DNA from: JAJTDS01 sp964202895
GTDB lineage: Bacteria; Pseudomonadota; Alphaproteobacteria; Rickettsiales; UBA1997
Reading direction: 5' to 3'
NCBI GenBank assembly: GCA_964202895.1
Contig: CAXNJM010000001.1
Span: forward strand, 992,001-1,056,000
DNA length: 64,000 nt
Positions 16,517 through 26,000 of this stretch are shown here, piece after piece (positions within the stretch are counted from its first letter, which is position 1; each line of letters starts with the position of its first letter). Under the pieces are notes generated by a model. The model saw nothing but the letters and a program-made list of their open reading frames with translations, was not told the DNA's origin and did no database searches. Both the position numbers and the translations under genes were made by a program.

Positions 16517-17923
16517 ATGAATATTAGCAAAAATACAGAATTCAACTACGATATAGTTAAATTATTTACCGTTGCCTCAACTTTCTGGGCAGTAATTGGT
16601 CTGTTAATGGGTGTTATTATCGCTTCTCAACTAGCATTTCCAATACTTAATCTCGGTTATGAATTTACAACATTTGGCAGATTAAGACCTCTTCATACTT
16701 CGACGGTTATATTTGCTTTTGGTGGCAATGTTTTATTTGCAACCAGTTTTTTTGTCGTTCAAAGAACTGGTCAAGCAAGATTATGGGGCAATAAAAGCTT
16801 ATTAAATTTTATTTTTTGGGGTTATCAACTTTTTATTATTTTGGCAGCGATTGGCTATGTAACGGGGGTTACTCAAGCTAAAGAATATGCTGAACCAGAA
16901 TGGTATGCAGATCTCCTGCTTTTAGTTGTGTGGGTTTGTTATTTAATCGTTTTTTTGATGACTATAAAAAATCGACGAGAGCCTCATATTTATGTTGCGA
17001 ATTGGTTTTTCTTAGCTTTTATTGCTACCGTGGCAGTTTTGCATATTGTTAATAATTTATCAATACCTGTTAAAATTAATGGCACCCAAAGCTATCCACT
17101 ATTTGGAGGTGTTCAGAGTGCCATGATTCAATGGTGGTATGGTCATAATGCGGTTGGGTTTTTTCTAACCGCAGGTTTTATTGGCATAATGTATTATTTT
17201 GTGCCAAAAAGAGCCGAGAGACCAATTTATTCATATCGTCTTTCTATATTACACTTCTGGTCGCTAATTTTTATTTACATTTGGGCTGGCCCTCACCATT
17301 TGCACTACACTTCTCTTCCTGATTGGGTGCAAACTCTAGGAATGACTTTCTCCATTATGTTATGGATGCCTTCTTGGGGTGGTATGATAAACGGAATCAT
17401 GACTCTATCTGGAGCTTGGCATAAGCTTCGAGAAGATGCAGTGCTTAGATTCTTAATTACTGCGGTTGCTTTTTATGGCATGAGTACTTTTGAAGGCCCG
17501 CTAATGTCAATTAGATCTGTAAATTCTCTATCTCACTATACCGACTGGACAATAGGACATGTTCATTCTGGTGCTCTTGGTTGGGTTTCACTAATTAGTT
17601 TTGGGGCACTTTATCATATGGTTCCTATTTTATGGAATAAGAAAAAATTATATTGTGATAAATTGGTAGCAACTCACTTTTGGCTTGCTACAGTCGGTAT
17701 AGTTCTTTATATTGTTGCAATGTGGATATCTGGTATAACTCAAGGTTTAATGTGGAGATCTTACGATTCAATGGGTTTCTTGCAATATTCATTTGTCGAG
17801 ACTCTAAAAACATTGCATCCTCTTTATATAACAAGGGCAATTGGCGGTTTGTTATTCTTAATAGGAGCTTGTATTATGGCTTATAATTTTTATAAAACTA
17901 TTAATCTCAAGCCTAATAAATAG
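16517..17923 (+). CDS. ccoN: cbb3-type cytochrome c oxidase subunit I
   Basis: A 468-residue haem-copper oxidase subunit with twelve membrane helices. 'FGRLRPLHTSTVIFAFGGN' holds the low-spin haem histidine, 'QWWYGHNAVGFFLTAGF' the Cu-B region and 'WTIGHVHSGALGWVS' the C-terminal histidine pair. Length is normal for CcoN. It reduces O2 to water with high affinity and normally works with CcoO and CcoP. Neither ccoO, ccoQ nor ccoP follows: the next gene encodes a SPOR lipoprotein. The partners must be elsewhere, or electrons come from another cytochrome c such as the one at 56935-57477. The gene is preceded by the TauE-like gene in a two-gene unit. Confidence 0.94.
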   Translation: MNISKNTEFNYDIVKLFTVASTFWAVIGLLMGVIIASQLAFPILNLGYEFTTFGRLRPLHTSTVIFAFGGNVLFATSFFVVQRTGQARLWGNKSLLNFIFWGYQLFIILAAIGYVTGVTQAKEYAEPEWYADLLLLVVWVCYLIVFLMTIKNRREPHIYVANWFFLAFIATVAVLHIVNNLSIPVKINGTQSYPLFGGVQSAMIQWWYGHNAVGFFLTAGFIGIMYYFVPKRAERPIYSYRLSILHFWSLIFIYIWAGPHHLHYTSLPDWVQTLGMTFSIMLWMPSWGGMINGIMTLSGAWHKLREDAVLRFLITAVAFYGMSTFEGPLMSIRSVNSLSHYTDWTIGHVHSGALGWVSLISFGALYHMVPILWNKKKLYCDKLVATHFWLATVGIVLYIVAMWISGITQGLMWRSYDSMGFLQYSFVETLKTLHPLYITRAIGGLLFLIGACIMAYNFYKTINLKPNK

Positions 17924-17939
17924 TCATTATTTGAGGCTT
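17909..17939 (+). terminator. Possible terminator after ccoN
   Basis: aagcct (17909-17914) pairs with aggctt (17934-17939), with an inner aataa/ttatt stem, across the ccoN stop codon; a short T-run follows at 17946-17950. The stem has a bulge, so this is only a candidate. Confidence 0.35.
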
Positions 17940-17981
17940 TAAAGGTTTTTATTTATAAAATTATTAATTTAAAAATTATTT

Positions 17982-18800
17982 ATGTTAAAAAAATTATTCA
18001 GTATAGTTGCAATAATGTTGATTTCTTCTTGCGCTAACAAAGAAAATCAAATTCCAACTATTCGCCTTGTTAGTGTTGATGGGAAGCCATCAACTATTCA
18101 GCCAAAAACCCCCTCTTTTAATGCAAAAATTTTGCAGAAAAATCAAAATGAATCTTTGCCTGAATTTGAGGATCATAAAATAAATAAAATTGATAATCAA
18201 AAAGTTGTTTCAACAAAAGTTGTGGGTAAAAATGAATTGAAGCAAGAAACAACTCCTTTAGAGGGGAAAAAAGAAACAAGCCAAAATAATCAATCAAAAA
18301 TTGCAAAAAATACTGCAAATAAAGCCAGTGATCTCAATTCTCAAAACAGTAAAATAAACAATGAAATCAATTATGATTTATCCCAAAAAAGCGATTTATC
18401 TCAAAAAAATAGTTTAAACCTAGAAAGCAAAAATGTTGTTCAAAATAATGTAATTGCCGAGCCTTTTCAGAAGAAATTAACAAAAAATGATTCAGAAACC
18501 AGAATAATGTTTAAGAATCGCTATGTTTTGACTCCACTAGATCAGCATAAAGTTAAAAATAATAAAGCAACTAGCGATAAAGGCAAAATTTTTATACAAA
18601 CTGGATCCTTCTCAACGATTGCTTATGCTACAAAATCTTTAAATTCTAATAAAAAATTTTTTAATAATGGAAAAATAGAAGAATCTTTAGATGGCAAAGT
18701 GCATAAAGTTTTGATTGGTCCTTTGAAAACTCGTCAACAGGCTCTGAAAATAATTGAAAAAATTAAAAAAACCGGCCAAAATGCTATTATGCTTGAATAA
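17982..18800 (+). CDS. SPOR-domain lipoprotein
   Basis: A 272-residue exported protein. The N-terminus 'KKLFSIVAIMLISSCANK' is a lipoprotein signal with a lipobox (Ile-Ser-Ser-Cys). Residues about 30-190 are a Lys/Asn/Gln-rich low-complexity linker. Residues about 200-272 form a SPOR domain ('KIFIQTGSFSTIAYATKSL' ... 'HKVLIGPLKTRQQALKII'), which binds glycan strands stripped of stem peptides at the division site. There is no RlpA catalytic domain. In other alphaproteobacteria an RlpA/SPOR gene often precedes a DacF-type carboxypeptidase, as here, so a role in septal wall remodelling is likely. Confidence 0.82.
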   Translation: MLKKLFSIVAIMLISSCANKENQIPTIRLVSVDGKPSTIQPKTPSFNAKILQKNQNESLPEFEDHKINKIDNQKVVSTKVVGKNELKQETTPLEGKKETSQNNQSKIAKNTANKASDLNSQNSKINNEINYDLSQKSDLSQKNSLNLESKNVVQNNVIAEPFQKKLTKNDSETRIMFKNRYVLTPLDQHKVKNNKATSDKGKIFIQTGSFSTIAYATKSLNSNKKFFNNGKIEESLDGKVHKVLIGPLKTRQQALKIIEKIKKTGQNAIMLE

Positions 18801-19419
18801 AAAAATATCACTAGAAATATTTAGACTTTTTTTAATAACAATAGCACTGAATCTAGTTTTGGCATGTGTTAAGAAAGATTCTGATCCTAATTATCAGTTT
18901 CAAAAGAGGTTTGGTAAAGAGGTTTTGCTGATTAAGTCGCAATACGGCATAAAAGAAACTGAAAAACAAAAAAAGATTGAAAAAATCGATGTTTCTAAAA
19001 AAATTAATTTTCCTAATGATGAAGATATTTTGCGGGAAGATATTATAAGCAATGAATTTAATGAGCAGTACTTTCCATTTGTTGAGTCCGAACAATATTT
19101 TCATCAATATTTATTATCGGGGCAATATTTAAATTTATCGTCTGAGAACTTTATTATTTCGCAAATTAACAACCAAGATGAAAAATTTAATATAACATAT
19201 TACAATATCTTGTATGGTCCTTTTATAAAGCTAGAAAATCCTTTTGATGAAATAAAAATACCTAGCAATAAATCTTATTGGCTAGAGAAAAAAATATACC
19301 CTCTAATACCCCAATCTTCGCTGAAATATAGCATTATTGGAGTAAAAGATAGTAAGTCTAAGCAGGATATAGAAACATCTATCGCTATTATAGCAACCAA
19401 GAAAAATGAACAAAATTAA
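18781..19419 (+). CDS. Putative lipoprotein of unknown function
   Basis: I choose the ATG at 18781, which overlaps the end of the SPOR gene by 20 bases and gives 212 residues with a well-formed signal: hydrophobic 'LFLITIALNLVLAC' ending in a lipobox (Leu-Ala-Cys at about residues 28-30). An in-frame ATG at 18754 would put charged residues in front of it. The rest is soluble, lysine- and aspartate-rich, with many Tyr and Phe, and shows no family that I recognise. Its position between a SPOR lipoprotein and a D-Ala-D-Ala carboxypeptidase, with overlaps on both sides, suggests a linked envelope role. Function unknown. Confidence 0.7.
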   Translation: MLLCLNKKISLEIFRLFLITIALNLVLACVKKDSDPNYQFQKRFGKEVLLIKSQYGIKETEKQKKIEKIDVSKKINFPNDEDILREDIISNEFNEQYFPFVESEQYFHQYLLSGQYLNLSSENFIISQINNQDEKFNITYYNILYGPFIKLENPFDEIKIPSNKSYWLEKKIYPLIPQSSLKYSIIGVKDSKSKQDIETSIAIIATKKNEQN

Positions 19420-20758
19420 TAAAATTGTAGCAGTAAAAACTATTTACATATACCTCTTTTGTGCTGTTTTTATTGTGATTAATATGCTGTCAGTAGGCAA
19501 TTCTATTGCTTCAAAGCATAAAAATTTAGAACATAAAAAAAGTAGTCTTAAAAATGTCAAAAAGAAACCACTAAAAACAAAAAACAATATTAAAAACCCT
19601 GCTGTTAATAGTAAAATAGAGCAATCTAAGCAAGATATAAAATCTCCAAGTATAGAATTTCCAGGGCCAATTGATAAAAAAATTAAGAATATAGAATATT
19701 TAATGCAAAATTCTTATTTTTTGCTAATGGATTATCAAGGCAAGGAAACATTAATATCAAAAAATGAAAATGAAAGAATGGCTCCTTCATCAATGACAAA
19801 AATAATGACAGCATTTGTTTTGTTTGATAATTTGAAAAAAGGAAAAATAAAACTAGAAAATCAATGTGTTATTGGTACCGATGCTTGGAGAAAAAGAGGC
19901 TCCTCAATGTTTTTGAATTATGGCGATATAGTTTTGATTGAAGATTTACTTAAAGGCTTGTTAGTGGTTTCTGGCAATGATGCCGCAATCGCAATAGCTG
20001 AAGCGGTTGGTGGTGGATATGATAATTTTATAACATTAATGAATGAAAAAGCCAAAGAAATTGGTTTAACAAATAGTCATTTTACAAATCCTCACGGACT
20101 CAACGAGCCCGAACATTACATGACTTTAAAAGATTTGGCAATATTGATGGCAAGAATCTATCAAGATTTTCCTGAATATGTTCATTATTTAGCATTGGAA
20201 GATTTTACTTACCGTAATATTACTCAAAAAAACAGAAATCCATTAATAAAAGAAAGTTACGAAGGCCTGATAGGTGGCAAAACTGGCCATACTAATGATG
20301 GGGGTTATGGTATTGTCGGGGCTGTTAAAAGAAATAATAGAATATTAGTGGGGGTTGTAAATAAGGCAAGTAATCCGCAGATAAGAACGAAATTAATTAA
20401 TGCCATATTTGATTATGGGTTTGAAGATTATAAAAAATTAGAATTATTTAGCAAAAATAAAGAGATTTCCAATTTAAAAATATGGCTTGGGAAATATGAT
20501 AATGTTGGTGCGGTATCAAAAGAAGATATTGCTATTAATGTTCCTATGGATATAGATTTAAAAGATATTTTAGTGAAAATAGAATATAGCGGCCCTATTT
20601 ATGCTCCTGTGCAAAAAGGAGAGCGGATTGCTAATCTGGTAATAGAGGTTAAAAATTATAAAAAATTTGAATATCCTTTATTTGCAAGCTCTACCGTTAA
20701 TAAAGTTCACTATATAAGAAAAATAACACAAATTCTTAAATATAAAATAAAAAAATAA
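19406..20758 (+). CDS. dacF: D-alanyl-D-alanine carboxypeptidase (DacF-like)
   Basis: A 450-residue penicillin-binding protein that trims the terminal D-Ala from wall pentapeptides. The three active-site motifs are present: Ser129-Met-Thr-Lys132 (SxxK), Ser189-Gly-Asn and Lys292-Thr-Gly. An N-terminal hydrophobic segment (about residues 10-32) serves as signal or anchor and is followed by a lysine-rich linker up to about residue 85. A C-terminal beta-rich domain starts near residue 350. It begins 14 bases inside the preceding lipoprotein gene, so translation is probably coupled. Classified by resemblance to DacF/PBP5; the peptidoglycan target is inferred. Confidence 0.93.
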   Translation: MNKINKIVAVKTIYIYLFCAVFIVINMLSVGNSIASKHKNLEHKKSSLKNVKKKPLKTKNNIKNPAVNSKIEQSKQDIKSPSIEFPGPIDKKIKNIEYLMQNSYFLLMDYQGKETLISKNENERMAPSSMTKIMTAFVLFDNLKKGKIKLENQCVIGTDAWRKRGSSMFLNYGDIVLIEDLLKGLLVVSGNDAAIAIAEAVGGGYDNFITLMNEKAKEIGLTNSHFTNPHGLNEPEHYMTLKDLAILMARIYQDFPEYVHYLALEDFTYRNITQKNRNPLIKESYEGLIGGKTGHTNDGGYGIVGAVKRNNRILVGVVNKASNPQIRTKLINAIFDYGFEDYKKLELFSKNKEISNLKIWLGKYDNVGAVSKEDIAINVPMDIDLKDILVKIEYSGPIYAPVQKGERIANLVIEVKNYKKFEYPLFASSTVNKVHYIRKITQILKYKIKK

Positions 20759-20886
20759 AATTTTACTTGTTTATTTTTTTAATATTAATAAATTAATGGC
20801 GATAACTTTATTTTATAGATCGTGAGATTATATCGTAAAGTTAGTAGATTACTCACCAAGTTAATAAATTTTTACAAAATCACAAA

Positions 20887-21333
20887 ATGTCAATCAATAA
20901 AGTTATACTAGTAGGAAATGTTGGGCAAGACCCAGAAATTAGAGTCACTCAAGACGGAAGAGAAATTGCAAATTTTTCTCTTGCAACAACTGAAAGTTGG
21001 AAAGATAAATCTAGTGGCGAAAAAAAAGAAAGAACCGAGTGGCATCGTATTGCAATATTTTCTCAAGGTTTAGTTGGAATTGCTAAATCATATATTAAAA
21101 AAGGTAGCAAAATTTATATCGAAGGCTGTCTACAGACTAGAAAATGGACTGACAATAACGGAGTAGAAAAATACAGCACTGAAATAGTTTTACAAAACTA
21201 TAATTCAACCCTACAAATACTTGATTCAAGAGAAAGAGGAGAAAGAGGCGGTACAGAAAATTACAACTCTGGCAACAATTCATCAAGAAATTCCGACATA
21301 TCAATAGAAGAAGATGATGAAATTCCATTTTAA
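20887..21333 (+). CDS. ssb: Single-stranded DNA-binding protein
   Basis: A 148-residue SSB with an OB-fold over residues 1-105 ('NKVILVGNVGQDPE', 'WHRIAIFSQGLVGIAKSYIK', 'GSKIYIEGCLQTRKW'), a Ser/Asn-rich spacer and the acidic tip 'DDEIPF' that binds partner enzymes. It coats single strands in replication and repair. The tail is shorter than in E. coli SSB. There is a 128-base spacer upstream with an imperfect aacttta/taaagtt hairpin, and the gene is probably expressed on its own or with nadK. Confidence 0.96.
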   Translation: MSINKVILVGNVGQDPEIRVTQDGREIANFSLATTESWKDKSSGEKKERTEWHRIAIFSQGLVGIAKSYIKKGSKIYIEGCLQTRKWTDNNGVEKYSTEIVLQNYNSTLQILDSRERGERGGTENYNSGNNSSRNSDISIEEDDEIPF

Positions 21334-21366
21334 ATTACAATAGCTACTGCTTTTAGTAATTAGGTT

Positions 21367-22158
21367 ATGGAATTCAAGAAAATTGCAATCATAGCTGGTC
21401 AAAGCAATAATCAGGCAATTGAGGTAAAAGACTACCTTATTAAAAAATATAACTTTATCGACATAACAATTGATGATAAAAATATAGAAGGGGTTGATTT
21501 AATATTAGTGGTTGGTGGAGACGGATTAATGCTTCACTTACTGCATCAGTACGAAAATAAACCCATTTGTTTTTATGGTATAAATTGTGGAACGGTGGGG
21601 TTTTTAATGAATTCTTTTGATGCAGAAAAATTGCTTGAAAATATTAAAAAAGCAGAATTATCAAAGCTTCATCCTTTAAGAGTTAATGCTATTGACAATG
21701 AGGGTAATAGATTTACCCATATTGCAATTAATGAGGTGGCATTATTTAGATCTTCGAGTCAAGCAGCAAAAATCAACATTAAAATCAACAACAAAGAAAG
21801 ATTAAATTGCTTGATTGCTGACGGAGTTTTGGTTGCCACTCCTGCTGGAAGCACAGCATATAATCTATCAGTGCGAGGTCCAATTATTCCTTTTTCAGCA
21901 GAAGTTATTGCTATCACTCCAATAAGCCCTTTTCGTCCTCGAAATTGGCGAGGGGCCCTATTGCCATCTGATAGCAACATTGATCTTGAGATTATTGATT
22001 CAGAGACTAGGGCGGTATCTGTTACCGCAGATTTTAACGAAATAAAAAATGTTAAAATTGTTAATATTTTTGAAGATAGAAATCTAAAATTCAATATATT
22101 GTTTGACTCAAATCATTCTCTTGAGGAGAGAATCATAAGAGAACAATTTTCTTATTAA
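21367..22158 (+). CDS. nadK: NAD kinase
   Basis: A 263-residue cytosolic kinase that phosphorylates NAD+ to NADP+. The ATP/polyphosphate motif Gly-Gly-Asp-Gly lies at residues 50-53 ('LVVGGDGLMLH'), with 'GINCGTVGFLMN' following. The NAD-binding 'AINEVALFR' and 'DGVLVATPAGSTAYNLS' are intact, and 'PISPFRPRNWRGALLP' matches the alphaproteobacterial form. Length is normal. It lies 33 bases after ssb and 26 bases before tolQ. Confidence 0.95.
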   Translation: MEFKKIAIIAGQSNNQAIEVKDYLIKKYNFIDITIDDKNIEGVDLILVVGGDGLMLHLLHQYENKPICFYGINCGTVGFLMNSFDAEKLLENIKKAELSKLHPLRVNAIDNEGNRFTHIAINEVALFRSSSQAAKINIKINNKERLNCLIADGVLVATPAGSTAYNLSVRGPIIPFSAEVIAITPISPFRPRNWRGALLPSDSNIDLEIIDSETRAVSVTADFNEIKNVKIVNIFEDRNLKFNILFDSNHSLEERIIREQFSY

Positions 22159-22184
22159 TTAAAATTTGATAAATTACTACACAT

Positions 22185-22874
22185 ATGGATAAACAAACTT
22201 CTATTTCAATAATTGATCTTATAGTGCAAGCTGATGTTATCGTAAAAATAGTAATGGCAATTTTGGCTGTTGCCTCTATTTGGTCGTGGACAATTATTTT
22301 TGAGAAAATTATTAAATTAAAAATAGTGGAAATAAGAAGCAACAAACTTGAATCGATGTTTGAGAAAAATGTTGGTCTCGATCAAATTTATAAAATCGCT
22401 AAATCAACCAGCGAACACCCTCTTGCGGCAACCTTTTTATCCTGTATGATGGAGTGGAAAAGCAATAATATTAAACAGATTATGCAAGAAGATTCCGCAA
22501 AAAAACAATCTCTAAAAGACAGGTTATATAGTGCAATGCAAATTGGTAGCAATCGTTCTATAAGCGATCTTGAGTCTGGGCTAGGTTTTCTTGCTATCAT
22601 TGGCTCCTCAGCTCCATTTATTGGTTTGTTTGGCACAGTTTGGGGTATAATGGTTAGTTTTCAAGGTATTGCAATTGCTAAAAATACTAGTCTTGCAGTT
22701 GTTGCCCCCGGTATCGCAGAAGCTCTTTTGGCAACAGGAATAGGTTTATTCGCCGCTATTCCGGGAGTTTTCTTTTATAATATTTTTGCGAATAAAATTA
22801 ATAAAATTAGCGAAAGAACTAATAATTTTAGCATGCAAATTCTAAATCTACTCTCAAAAGAGTTGGATAACTAA
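22185..22874 (+). CDS. tolQ: TolQ/ExbB-family proton channel subunit
   Basis: A 229-residue inner-membrane protein with three helices: about 12-38, 128-152 and 165-192. The family signature is the stretch 'GLGFLAIIGSSAPFIGLFGTVWGIM' region followed by 'AVVAPGIAEALLATGIGLFAAIPG'. TolQ forms a proton-driven motor with TolR that pulls TolA during outer-membrane constriction. In most bacteria tolQ directly precedes tolR; here tolR-tolA are about 18 kb away on the other strand. The assignment as TolQ rather than ExbB rests on sequence resemblance and on the presence of TolR and TolA in the window. Confidence 0.9.
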   Translation: MDKQTSISIIDLIVQADVIVKIVMAILAVASIWSWTIIFEKIIKLKIVEIRSNKLESMFEKNVGLDQIYKIAKSTSEHPLAATFLSCMMEWKSNNIKQIMQEDSAKKQSLKDRLYSAMQIGSNRSISDLESGLGFLAIIGSSAPFIGLFGTVWGIMVSFQGIAIAKNTSLAVVAPGIAEALLATGIGLFAAIPGVFFYNIFANKINKISERTNNFSMQILNLLSKELDN

Positions 22875-23058
22875 TTGATTATAACCTTATATATTACATT
22901 AAAACCATAAAGAAAAACAAATCTGTTGATTTTAACTTTCTTTTTATTAAAATCTAACGACTAATGTTTTACACTTTTAACTAAGCTAAAAAATAAACAT
23001 ATTTTTAGTTTTTGATAATATTAAATTAATTGAAATAGACACTCACAAAATTGGTCTA

Positions 23059-26000
23059 ATGCCAGAAAAATTTCCTATAAAACAAATATCTAGAATCTTA
23101 AAAACGAAAATTGGCAGAGTATTTTTGTCTTTATTGGTTGTTTTATCTTTTTTGATTTCTATTTTAGTAATTTATAGCATCAACTCTCAAAGCTCATCTC
23201 CAACTAAGTCTTGCAATGATTCCTCAATAGCATTGCCTCTATTTACAGCGGATAAAAAAAATAATTGTTTAATATATTTAAATGGTTTGTCAAATGGCAA
23301 CGGCTCTATCGTTGAAGGAATTACTCTACCAGCTTGTAACGACTCCAATTCTTCTTATAGAGTTAATTGTGCAGATCCAATACATCTTCCCCTGTGCAAC
23401 TCAATTGGCGAGAATAGCGAATTAAGAAATTGCGTAAAAGAATGCCTAACTTCAGCATCTAATAGTCACAATATTAGTTGTGTAAAATTTTGTGATAGTT
23501 CGCAAAAAAATAATTGTGTCAATAGAAAATGTCATCAACCAAAAGAAGTCTTAGTTAACGGAAGTCCAAACGGATCATTTGAAGAGCCGTCTACAGGTTG
23601 TGAAAAAATATCTTGTAATTTATTAACTGAAGGAGAATTATCAGTAATTGCAAAAATTTGCAAGATCTATGACTTATATAAAAATCCACCAGCTAATATT
23701 TCAAGCTTATCCGAAACAGATAGAGTTAATCTTTCTGGAGCCGCTTCCTGTTTTGAAAAGTACTGTAAAACTAAAGATTCAATAGGTCAAAACTTGAGAT
23801 GTTATCAGTATTCTGCAAAGCAATTACCTGTAACTAGAATATTAAATTGTGATTTACATAGTTGCAATTATACAAACCCCAATAATGCATCTGAGACAAT
23901 AAGTGAATTTAGTAACATTGTTAATAAAAATAGCGGTTATAAAACCTTATATTGCAAGAATGTTAAAGCTATTAATAATGAAAGCTGTTCAAATGATTCA
24001 CTATCAAATCCCAGTGCAACACTCAAATATTGTAAAAATTCAACAATTCTAAAGTTTTCTTATTCTTGCACAAAGGCAAATGAAAGTGAATCAGTGCCTT
24101 CTGTAAAAAACAACGAGTGCAACACAGCTTGTGTTCAAGGCTCATGTTTTAAAGAGGTTGTTTGTGATAGCAATTCAGATAATCCATTATGCTCTCCTCC
24201 TGTTAAAGAATATGATCTAGAAAATAGTAGTATCGAGCAAAAAATTGGTAGTCAAGATCTATTATCTTACTTTAATCGCCCAACCCCTCCATCATCTTTA
24301 TATAATGGCGATATTATGAAGGAAATAAATGATAAATATAAGGGCGGTAATGCTAAAGAGGGAGGTATAACTTCGTCTTTTACATTTAAATGCATTGATG
24401 AGGAAGGGAAGGAATCTACTCCAAGCGCTTCATGCACTAACAATAGTCCTAAAAACAATTTTAATGAAAGCAGTAATATCAAAGACGGCGATCTCAATTA
24501 TAGCAATAGAAAATGTTGTTCAATTGGTCAAAAAGTTAAAATGGATCCTATTAGCGACTTCACTCCCACCAGTGACTCAATTCTTAATTTGGGTCAGACC
24601 GATGCTTGCGGTACATATTATCAACAATTAGGAAACGGAAGTTATTCTCCTCCATATTATCCAGAAAATCGTTATGGGTCTTCTTATCACAATGTAGGTA
24701 CTGGTCGTGGAGTTGGATATGTTTATTTATGTGGTAATGAGGGTCTGTTATATAATAAAGTATCTGAGCAAACTGCCTATTTTAAAGGTTATCCTCAAGA
24801 AATATGGAGTAGTGACGATGTCAATGGCAAAAGAAAAATAAAAGTCACTGTTTGTTTGCGATACAGAAATGCATTTTATCCATGGGGAGACGATACTTGT
24901 GGAGCAAGAAGCTGTGTAAGAAATTGTCATTTTTTTAAAGATACAGAGGAAGATCTTCCTTGTTTTGAATATTGCGGTGAAGATGTATGTAAAGAGTTAG
25001 AAATCGATGAGAGTGATCCTAAAAAATGTTCAATGAGTGATAGTTTTTTAGCAGAAAATACTAATGAATGTTCCAAATTAATGGATAGTGTTGGTCTGGC
25101 TGATGGTTATTTAAGATTAAGAGCGGTTTTGTATGGCGATAAGGTTTGTACTTTTCTTGATGTAAAAGGACAAACTGCATATGATGATTCTATATTTATT
25201 GGACCTAATGATAAAATTCCAATGACCCAAAGAGAAATAGATAGGTTTTGTGTAGGTCAAACAGATCTTGAAAAATGTAGAAAAGCCAATGAAACTTGTA
25301 TAACCGGAGTTAATGATGGTTATGGTAACTGCATCGGTGCATTTGATAATACTGCTAACGGGAAAAAAGGTTTGGCTGATGTTTTTAGACCAATGCTTAG
25401 AGTCCAATATACTGGCTCTCTTTTGGGAGCTAAGAAAAAAATAACGGGTCTTGATAATGAAGTACCAGGTTACTATGATGTTTCTGGGAGATTTGTAGAA
25501 GAAATGCCTTGTGCTCCAATAGAACCTAGAATAGCACCTCCTGGTCAATTTAATTTAGCAGATTATCGCAATAGCTCTAAAATATTTGAGCCTCCTCTTT
25601 TTATAAGTGGATTTAATCCTTCAAGTAATGGTAGTAAAGCCGTTGATTTTTTTGAGCCAGAATTAGAAGTAACATACGGAAATACCAATTTAAAATTAAA
25701 GCTATCAAAGGGAGTAAAGCAAGGTGTAGTAATAGATGGCAGTCAACTTGCAGATATTCAGCAGAAGAATAGAAATTGCAATTATGATAATTCCAATGAA
25801 GTAAGGCTTTTTGCCATAAAATCTTTTGCAGTGCTAGGTAGTAATATTAATTGCAATGATTCTAAGTTGGACAAGCCAGAATATTATAAATATATTATTG
25901 ACGATATTTCTCCATTTATTAATCAATCATATAAAAATCAATATAGTAGTTTTGAAATAAAAGATAGTGCTGGTGGAAAAATAATGAGTTATATTCCTCT

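Noticed and set aside
22986..23008. Hairpin ctaaaaa/tttttag between tolQ and the giant gene as a terminator
   Set aside because: The stem is only A/T beyond one G-C pair and such repeats are expected by chance at this base composition.
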